Shown here: one piece after another, positions 40,101-64,000 of the stretch
Layout of the letters: the number at the start of each line of letters is the position of its first letter
How positions within the stretch are numbered: position 1 is the first letter of the stretch
Assembly (NCBI RefSeq): GCF_020382885.2
Contig: NC_058496.1
Location: forward strand, 6,502,501 to 6,566,500
Reading direction: 5' to 3'
Origin: Scatophagus argus
Lineage: Eukaryota > Chordata > Actinopteri > Scatophagidae
Length of the DNA stretch: 64,000 nt
The notes under the pieces: model-generated
Databases searched by the model: none
What the model was told of the DNA's origin: nothing
What the model saw: only the letters and a program-made list of their open reading frames with translations
Translations under genes and position numbers: made by a program

Positions 40101-41533
40101 GCCTCTTCTCCATCCTGAGTGTCACTCTCTTCCTGAACCCAATCTGCTCCCGGGTCAGCTCTCCCACGGCGCGGTGGGGGTGCACGGAGGCAAGGTGCGC
40201 TGGCTGTCCATGGCCTTTGAGTCTGTGAGTCCCTTCATCTTTCAGCCTTTCATCTCCCTGCATCACACAGCAGCACGCTTCTAATGCTTACCTCTCTGCT
40301 TTCGGGCAAGACCACATACAAGGGGAAATCCTCCTTTCAGACCTATTCCGACTTCCTTCAATGGGAGAACTTCATCCAGGAGCAGCTCGCCTCCCTCCCG
40401 CAGTCCTCGGCTCTGCAGAAGGGTTTCCAGACCTGCGAGCACTGGAAGCAGATCTTCATGGAAATCATAGGCAAGTGAGACATGACGCCGCATGTCAAAG
40501 AGATGCTAACCAAAGAGGCATTAATTGATGGGAGTATGTGAGAGCTGCAGCATGCCAAATCCTGATAATATACTGCTCTTCGATCTGTTTGTAGGTGTGG
40601 AGAGTGCCCTCTGGAGTCTGCTGCTGTCCCTGGCCATCTGTGTGGCAGCTGTGGCTGTTTTTACTGCACATCCTCTGCTGCTGCTGCCAGTACTCATAAC
40701 CATTCTGGGTAAGACTCAAAGTTGTATATTTGGAAGTGATACTCAAAAAACTGAATATTCAGGCCTGAGTTTGTGTCATGCGTGTAAATATGAGATTTGA
40801 CCTTCAACAGGAGTGATCTGTCTGGTGGTGGCGGTGATGTATTGGCTGGGATGGGAGATGGGAGCAGTGGAGGCGATTTCTCTGTCTATACTTGTGGGAT
40901 CTTCAGTGGATTACTGTCTGCACCTGGTGGAGGGATACCTGCTGGCTGGGGAGACCATGCCCTCCACGCCTGGTCATAACTCGGTGGTGAGTTTAAACTT
41001 GCTCCACACCAGCAAGTATGAGCAATTAGAAAAACTTCCACAGCATGTTTTCTGTTTACACACATGCTAAAACAAGCTAATGAGTGAGATTTAGGATTTA
41101 ATAAAGCGAAAAGTGCCCTGAAGGCTCGTGAATAAAGGGGAGCGGCTCCTCTTACTGAACCGCGTTGCGTTTGCAGGAGCCGCCAGCTGAGAGGCAGAGG
41201 CGAACCCTGGAGGCAGTGAGCCATGTGGGCGTTGCCATAGTGTCCAGTGCCGTCACCACAGTGATCTCCACAGTACCCCTCTTCTTCTGTGTCATTGTGC
41301 CTTTCGCCAAGTTTGGCCAAATAGTGGCCATTAACACCGCCGTCTCCATTTTGTTCACCCTGACTGTGACTGTGTCCATGTTGGCATGCATGGCCCCTGC
41401 CCGCTTCAGCAGATCCCCCAACGCCGTGCTGAAGGCCGGTCTGGCTGTGATGGCGGCTGCAGCCTTGGGAGCGGCAGTGTGCTGGGTGGGAGGACAGCTG
41501 GGAGTGTTGGCTGGGCAATCAATCAGCACGTAA
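33766..41533 (+). CDS. disp3: Dispatched homolog 3 (PTCHD2), RND-type membrane protein with sterol-sensing domain
   Basis: Twenty coding exons sum to 4050 nt and 1349 residues (human DISP3 is 1392). DISP3 is a multi-pass protein of the Patched/Dispatched family, found in ER-type membranes and linked to sterol and thyroid-hormone responses in neural tissue. The start MDVEDEPPVFQ follows an acceptor at about 33757 and matches the acidic DISP3 N terminus (a Glu-rich run at 17-29). TM1 is at about 61-82, followed by PPLDIDLSYSAFEV. Near-identical landmarks include WRIELVFVAQG, GGKIYYDGMG, ILNGVAAFV, FVVFGILGVNRT and FQTCEHWKQIFMEI. The two RND aspartate sites are GIGVDDVFVF (D496, D497) and LVGSSVDYCLHLVEGYL (D1206). 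Intron 17 uses a GC donor. Identification is very confident. Confidence 0.96.
35636..36500. repeat. Old percomorph interspersed repeat split by a Tc1 insertion
   Basis: The left part (about 35645-35830) contains GCTTAGCTTAGCATAAAGAC, TGGAAACAGG and AAAGCTCACAAATTCATATG. The right part (from 36290) contains CTATTTCTTGGCTGGC. Both match halves of a repeat I remember as very common in spiny-rayed fish, interrupted here by the element at 35831-36287. The outer limits are approximate and the match is from memory. Confidence 0.55.
35831..36287 (-). mobile_element. Internally deleted Tc1/mariner transposon relic
   Basis: The terminal inverted repeats are CACTAGATAGACAAGTAATT on the left and, in reverse complement, CACTAGACAAAAGTATTAGG on the right. 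Both ends are flanked by TA (35829-35830 and 36288-36289), the Tc1/mariner target duplication. On the minus strand, broken frames resemble a Tc1-type transposase, for example YQDILDNFVSTLWQQFG and DCVPLHKA. At 457 bp it lacks most of a 1.3-1.6-kb element and has frame breaks, so it is inactive. Confidence 0.85.
37216..41533 (+). CDS. disp3: disp3 exons 7-20: central loop, second lumenal loop and second TM block
   Basis: Exons 37216-37307, 37432-37596, 37969-38130, 38212-38358, 38450-38586, 38715-38884, 38984-39114, 39424-39608, 39721-39847, 40079-40224, 40311-40470, 40595-40708, 40811-40986 and 41177-41533. Exons 7-8 code the acidic cytosolic loop (SDEDDDVALLSVEMEP). Exon 9 carries a TM and then APLLFRQDTNLQTLLAL. 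Exon 10 is Ser/Gln-rich and poorly conserved. Exons 18-20 carry the last TM block. All phases agree, provided exon 17 ends at 40470 before GCAAGT. Confidence 0.93.
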
Positions 41534-44500
41534 ACACGACTGTCCTCCAACTCACGCTGATGTCAGACAGAGGAGTTCCTCTGTATGCAAATTTGAGAAC
41601 TGTAAGCACTGCATTTCCCTCCATGTTCAGGAGGAGTTTCAGATCAGTGAATGATCTTGTATTTTACAGCACAAAGATGTCAAAATCCACAATTCAAAGC
41701 TGTTTGTCTTCACAGAATCCATTTTTGTTCCCATTTGTATTGATCAGTGGAGTGTAGTATTTGAAGTATTACCCACTGGGTACCTCCACTAAAATCTGGT
41801 GTAAATGTCTGTGACTCACAGCGGTGGGATGACCTTTCTGGATTGACAAGATGATTCAGCTGAGGTTTTTTTTTTTTTTTGATCCGATATTGCCGTCAGC
41901 CAAAGGTGGAGATGATCTGAGTAAATGTTGGGAAACACTGGCTGAGTCGCCTCTTTCATCATTGGTGCAACTTACTGTAGTGTGAAGAGCCTCTGACTGT
42001 TCTGTGAACGCCGTCAGGGTGCTGCGCTCTGACGTCCGTGAAGATCAGTGTTGGTTCACATGACTCATGGCCATCTTGTGAAACTTTTGTGTTCTCACAG
42101 TTGTTCACTGAATGTGTTCTCAGCCACACTTGTAACAAAAGGTTATGATGTCCTAACGTGGCTGGATTAAAAGTTGTGATAGTCAGGTTTATGCTGTGCA
42201 CAGTTTTGTTAAATGTGATGTAAATGTTTCAGTATGCTGCTGTCGTACATCCTGAGCCAACCTCCCGATGCTGCCTGCACAAACTTGTTCTGAAGAGTTG
42301 TGCATGCCAATACTTACCACAAGATCCGAGGTGGAACAAGAATCCAGATCCTTTACATAATCCAGATCCTTTACATAAAGGCATAACATGTAGAATATTT
42401 TGGTTGCTGGTTGTAGAGACAGAAGTCAAAGTTCTCCACTCCTTCGCAGTTTAAATGTCAAGAGAGAGGCAAAGGGAGCAGCAGTGGTCAAGTGAGCTAA
42501 GCGAGTGTACAGAGCAGTGAATCAGAGAAACAAAATGTTATTTTTTTCATTGTATCACACAAATTAACATGCCCAGGCATCTGCACAACCCCCTGGATTT
42601 TTGAGTGAGTACAGCTGAAGTGCAGTTTCATCCTGCCTCTCTGCTGCTGCCTGTCGCTCTGCAGCTCACACAGACAGACCTGCAGCCGTCTGACACGCCG
42701 AGAGAGACGGAGACAACTGTGACCTGGTGGCTGCACAAGGGCTGACCCCCCAAAAACGTCCCAACAGAGCAAACCACGAAGGAAATACAGACAAGCAGGG
42801 TCTCTGCACATGCAGACAACACCACACGCTCGTAAGGGATGACTGCGGGAAATAACTTTTGTATTGTATAGAGTATGTAGAGTTTATAGTTTGTTTGTTT
42901 TTTAAGAAAAATGCTGCATATTATGCCTTTAAGTAAGAGTACTAATACCACACTGAGGAAATACTCCATTCAAAATCTTACATAAGTAAAAGTATGTAAG
43001 TGTTATCAGCAAAATCAAAAGTAAAAATGCTCATTGTGCCGTAACAGGGTTACTTTCAGTGTTTTGCTATTGTATGTGATGTTTTTGGATTAATATTACT
43101 GCTGCATTCATGTGTACATTTAGGATTGAGCTCATTTTAACTTCTTTATATACTGTTGCATCATATTCTGTATGAACAACAACAACAAAAGAGGTTCTGG
43201 AGGTTCGACGCTTTGCACAAGGGCACACCGGCAGTGTGAGGGATGTGAACCGGCACCTCTCCAGCTACCGGTCCGCACTCCGAACCCACCGGTATGTGCT
43301 GAACTTGAATCCAAGAGGGTTTTTAAATAGAATGTTTAGTTTAAAAAAAATCAAATCCTTCATTTGATCGCAGGCATTCAACATCACCACATTTGGAGAT
43401 ACACCAGTCAGGAAGAAAGAGAAAAGCTGTAATCTGTCAAGCATCTAAGCTGCTGTGAGATGGAGTGGAGTAAAAAAGTACAATACTTGCCTCTGAGATG
43501 TCATGGAGTGAATAAAATTTAAAATGCTCAACATATAAGTACCTCAAATTTGTATTTAAGTGTAGCAGGCCTCCTTGAGCAAATATAAAGATATCATTTT
43601 TCTGAGCCTTTCACACGTTCATATCTTCAGTCTCAGATTGCTTCAAGGTCTTTGATCAGCACCTACTGAATGAGTCCTCAGGTGTGCCCTGTGTACCAAC
43701 CAACCAGCTCTGCACTCACGAAAGCACCACTCCTGTGCCCATCGACGCCGGCTCCGCTCTGCCCTGCAGTGAAGGTGAGGGCCATTTGTCAAACCACATG
43801 ACACACTCAGCTGTGACAAGAGCAGTATATTTCTGTTTTGTGTGTGTTGTTGTTTGTGAACGTCAAATAAAACAGGTGCAGAAAGCCTCGGGTCTTTCCT
43901 TTTGTGAAAGCTCAGCGCTGCTTTCTTCTGCATTGTTATGTAACGGAGCAGAATGAGGACCTGTCACACGCTTTACAGTCACAGAGAGCTACAGTAGAGA
44001 GCGGCACATCTCCGGTTTGGCTCTTGTTAATAATTCATATGAAGCGGCTCAGATTTTACATTGAATTGCAGCACATGAATGTTTCATGTTGGTTATTAAA
44101 GTAAAGGAAGTTGTTCTACATAGAGTGGAAGACAGAAGTAGAAGGATGTAAACAAATATCTTGAGTAAAAGCAGAAAAAAGGCTTTTGTTCTGGAGCATC
44201 ATTTTTTATTTGACTGAGCACCAAATCCATTGTGTTGCAGTTGAGAAAAAAAGCAGCTTGTAGCCAACCTTGAGTAGGCCTGCGTCTCCACTGTCGGTTT
44301 GAATGTCACTGTGAAGGTGATTTTTGTTTTTCTACATCTGCAATTCTTGTATGAAGATCTCATTTTCTTGCAAATGATAAGTATGTGCAGCTGGTGTATA
44401 AAGAGATAATATTATTTTGAAAGGAAAAGATGTTTCCTGAAGCATCCAGTCTGACCCTTACTGAAGCAAAGACCCTCTGTTCCTTTCTGTAAAATTTCTG

Positions 44501-46665
44501 CATCAATTTTATTTGTGTTAATTCCTCTATAATCTAAATAGAAGCACCGGTTTTACTCTTTCTTTTACCCTCATAGGCTTAAATGAAAATTTGGAAAAAT
44601 GTGTGTAATCGTTCAAAGAAAACATGTGTTATTGTAAAAAGGTGATGTACCTGCACCTCACAGGACTCATCTCTTCATGAATGTGATATGATTTGATCCT
44701 TTTGAACTGCGCCTCACCCAGACTGCAGTCTTGCATCTGCATGTAGTCTGCAGTACTTTTTGTTGGGTTAACTAGAAGCCTTATTTCAGTCGTGCCAGAC
44801 TGGCAGCTTTCCACGAGACAGCGCTGCTCTGCCCCTTGTAGTTTCATGAAAAGAAAAAGCACAACAGAATAGTAATGGAATAATTATTGAGGGCAAGTGA
44901 GGTTACGTGTCAGGGAATGAATATTTAGCAAGGTGGAAAAGGAAATGTTTTCCGACTTTAGTCTCAATGACAAGCGGCGTCTATAAATAGTGAATCAGAG
45001 ATGACACAAAGAAGGGATATTTATATTTGGATTTTTTGCAGGGTGTTAGAAAAAAAAAAACCCTGAAACTTATTTCAAGCACAGACCGGTGTGACATTTA
45101 AGTCCTCAGTTCTGTTTTACTCCTCCTGCTCACATGTTCTGGATTGCACTCAAGCAGCAGCTCAGTCAGTGCAGTGCAGGACGCGGTTTGGCTGAAACTG
45201 CACGAAACAGGTTTACAGTAATTAATATTGTCAGGCATCAACACACGTGTCAGGCTGCTGCAGTGTCGCACAGCATGTCTCTCATAGTGTTGAGTGAGAA
45301 ATAAATGGAGAAAGGGAACAAGTGAGCAACATAGTATATTCAACATAGACCAATGGCTACACATTAGAAGGCAATTATAGGGCTGATTTCAACAGTACCG
45401 TTCCACCTTTACATTATATATGTAATTACTATAACAATAAATACCCAGGCTCATTTGGTTCTTGAGAAATACTTCATTGTACCAAGAAAAAGGCATTTTC
45501 TCTGCAGAGAAATTATTTTACATCAGAACTGTAAATCAACACTGGAACATAAGTCATATCTTTATTTACCCCATGTTACAGGGCACACACAATGTTCAAG
45601 TATGCCCGAGGAACTAAATGGAGCAATTAAACCAAAAACCAAAAAAAGAAAAAAAAAACAATTAAGAATAAGAGAGATAAAATGCATTTAAAAATAAGTG
45701 AACTGGCATTGCATTTCACAAAAACTCATAAGCTCATGATTTTGGAACAATTCACTGTAAAGTGCTAACTGGTTCGAGCTGAGAAAAGCACATGTTCCCT
45801 TTGAAATATCATACACATTACTTTATACATGGAGGTACAGTAATAGCCAGTCATCAGGCAAGCAATTACCAACCAGAAGACATGGACCACAATTCATGTA
45901 TTAGTCCTTTAATAAGATAACTGCTTCCTTAATTTCCTTGTTAATGGTAACAGTGAGAATCTTGCCACTGGCTGCCAGGACAATGCCAATTACAAATGCT
46001 GGTGTTGTCACTGCACAGTTTTCCTTCTTTCTTTGTAATTACATGCAATTGACTGACATACAGTATCAAAATCTCAAGTCAAGTCCTTCTAATCCTCTTA
46101 CAGATAGGAATCCTTGAACCAAAGGGATGAGAGTGTGAGGAGAGGAGAGCAATTATTGAGGAGTGCAGGAGACCTTCCCATACTCCTCCTCCTCTTCCTC
46201 TCCTCTCCCTGGGTGTGGTGGGCTGGCCCGACAAAAGCAGGGATCTATCCAGCTGATGCCTGCCTTCCTACAGGTCCTGAGAATCCACTGTTTTCCTTTG
46301 TGCCTCTTGTTAGGAGGCAGGTTTTAAAAAAAGAAACAAACAAACAAACAAACAAAATATCTGGAGGGGACTGGGTCAATAAATTTTCCCCTACTGTCTG
46401 CCTAAAGCAGACATTCATGCTCCCACCCCAATCCTAACCATACAAAGGTAAAAACAAGGTGTACTGCAGATGGCTTTACTCCTCACAGTCTGCGGGGGGA
46501 GCTAGAGCCCCTAGGAGCTGAGGTGCGGTTGGTGGTCTTGCGGCTGTTCTGGCGTGTCTGATTCATCTTGGTGGCCGTAGGTTTCCGAGCGTCAGGCTGG
46601 CGCCTCCCCTGGGGGCCCCTCCGTTTGCCCCTTTGCCCCGCACGGCCCCTTCCGGCCCCCGCTGG
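41534..46665. other. Convergent intergenic region: disp3 and bmp1 3' ends
   Basis: disp3 and bmp1 are transcribed toward each other here. AATAAA occurs on the plus strand at 43511-43516 and 43866-43871 (possible disp3 poly(A) signals). TTTATT at 45561-45566 gives AATAAA on the minus strand and is a candidate bmp1 signal. A (AAAC)n run lies at about 46331-46357. No coding exon was supported outside the in-frame extension noted after the bmp1 stop. Confidence 0.5.
43190..43315 (-). repeat. Possible tRNA-derived SINE fragment
   Basis: On the minus strand, GGTTCACATCCC resembles a pol III B box (GGTTCGAATCCC), and GGTGTGCCCTTGTGCAAAGC resembles a motif I associate with fish SINE-like repeats. 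No full tRNA fold was verified. Tentative. Confidence 0.3.
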
Positions 46666-63847
<17,182 letters not shown>

Positions 63848-64000
63848 CTGAAAATTCAAATAAAGACAACAAAGAATAACAAAAATGACAAGAGTTGCTT
63901 TCTGAATCTGACAGAACAAATGTTTAAGCAAACATTCTTTAAATTCAGCTGACAAACGAGACCTTTTAATCCTAAACCTGGAGGACATTAGTCGAGTTCT

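Overview
The window looks like teleost nuclear DNA, most likely from a percomorph fish. Its genes are split into many small exons with GT-AG introns and encode vertebrate protein families. The intergenic and intronic DNA carries CA/GT and GATA microsatellites, a short Tc1/mariner relic and interspersed repeats that I recognise from spiny-rayed fish. I rebuilt every exon chain by eye from conserved protein sequence, splice sites and exact phase arithmetic; no alignment or database search was run.

Layout, left to right. (1) 1078-1521, minus: the first two coding exons of a long-chain acyl-CoA synthetase of the ACSL1/5/6 group, running off the left edge. (2) 8247-15662, minus: a complete 19-exon, 683-residue paralogue of type I cGMP-dependent protein kinase (PKG). 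(3) 17698-20284, plus: ubl4a, 4 exons, 158 residues. (4) 21826-26811, plus: a dynamin-1-like (DRP1) gene, 17 exons including a 39-nt cassette, 673 residues. (5) 33766-41533, plus: disp3 (PTCHD2), 20 coding exons, 1349 residues. (6) 46666-63847, minus: bmp1 (tolloid-type astacin protease), with the 19 exons from the pro-peptide cleavage site to the stop; the 5' exons lie beyond the right edge. The genes are unrelated in pathway (lipid activation, cGMP signalling, tail-anchored protein targeting, mitochondrial fission, RND-type membrane protein, extracellular proteolysis), so this is ordinary eukaryotic gene neighbourhood and not an operon or cluster.

The most notable observation is the PKG paralogue. 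The gene is structurally intact: all 19 exons are open, all junctions are in phase, and the length is normal. However, the kinase domain has lost the beta3 lysine (R407), the catalytic aspartate (N501) and the whole DFG motif (Gly-Ser-Arg at 519-521). The first cyclic-nucleotide site has His193 where the phosphate-binding Arg belongs, while the second site keeps Arg317 and Thr318. This predicts a dimeric, cGMP-binding pseudokinase. Other points of interest are a GC-AG intron in disp3, UG repeats close upstream of four splice acceptors, a 60-codon basic open frame directly after the bmp1 stop, a short variable domain and altered G4 motif in the DRP1-like protein, a pair of related terminal-inverted-repeat elements, and a Tc1 relic nested in an older repeat.
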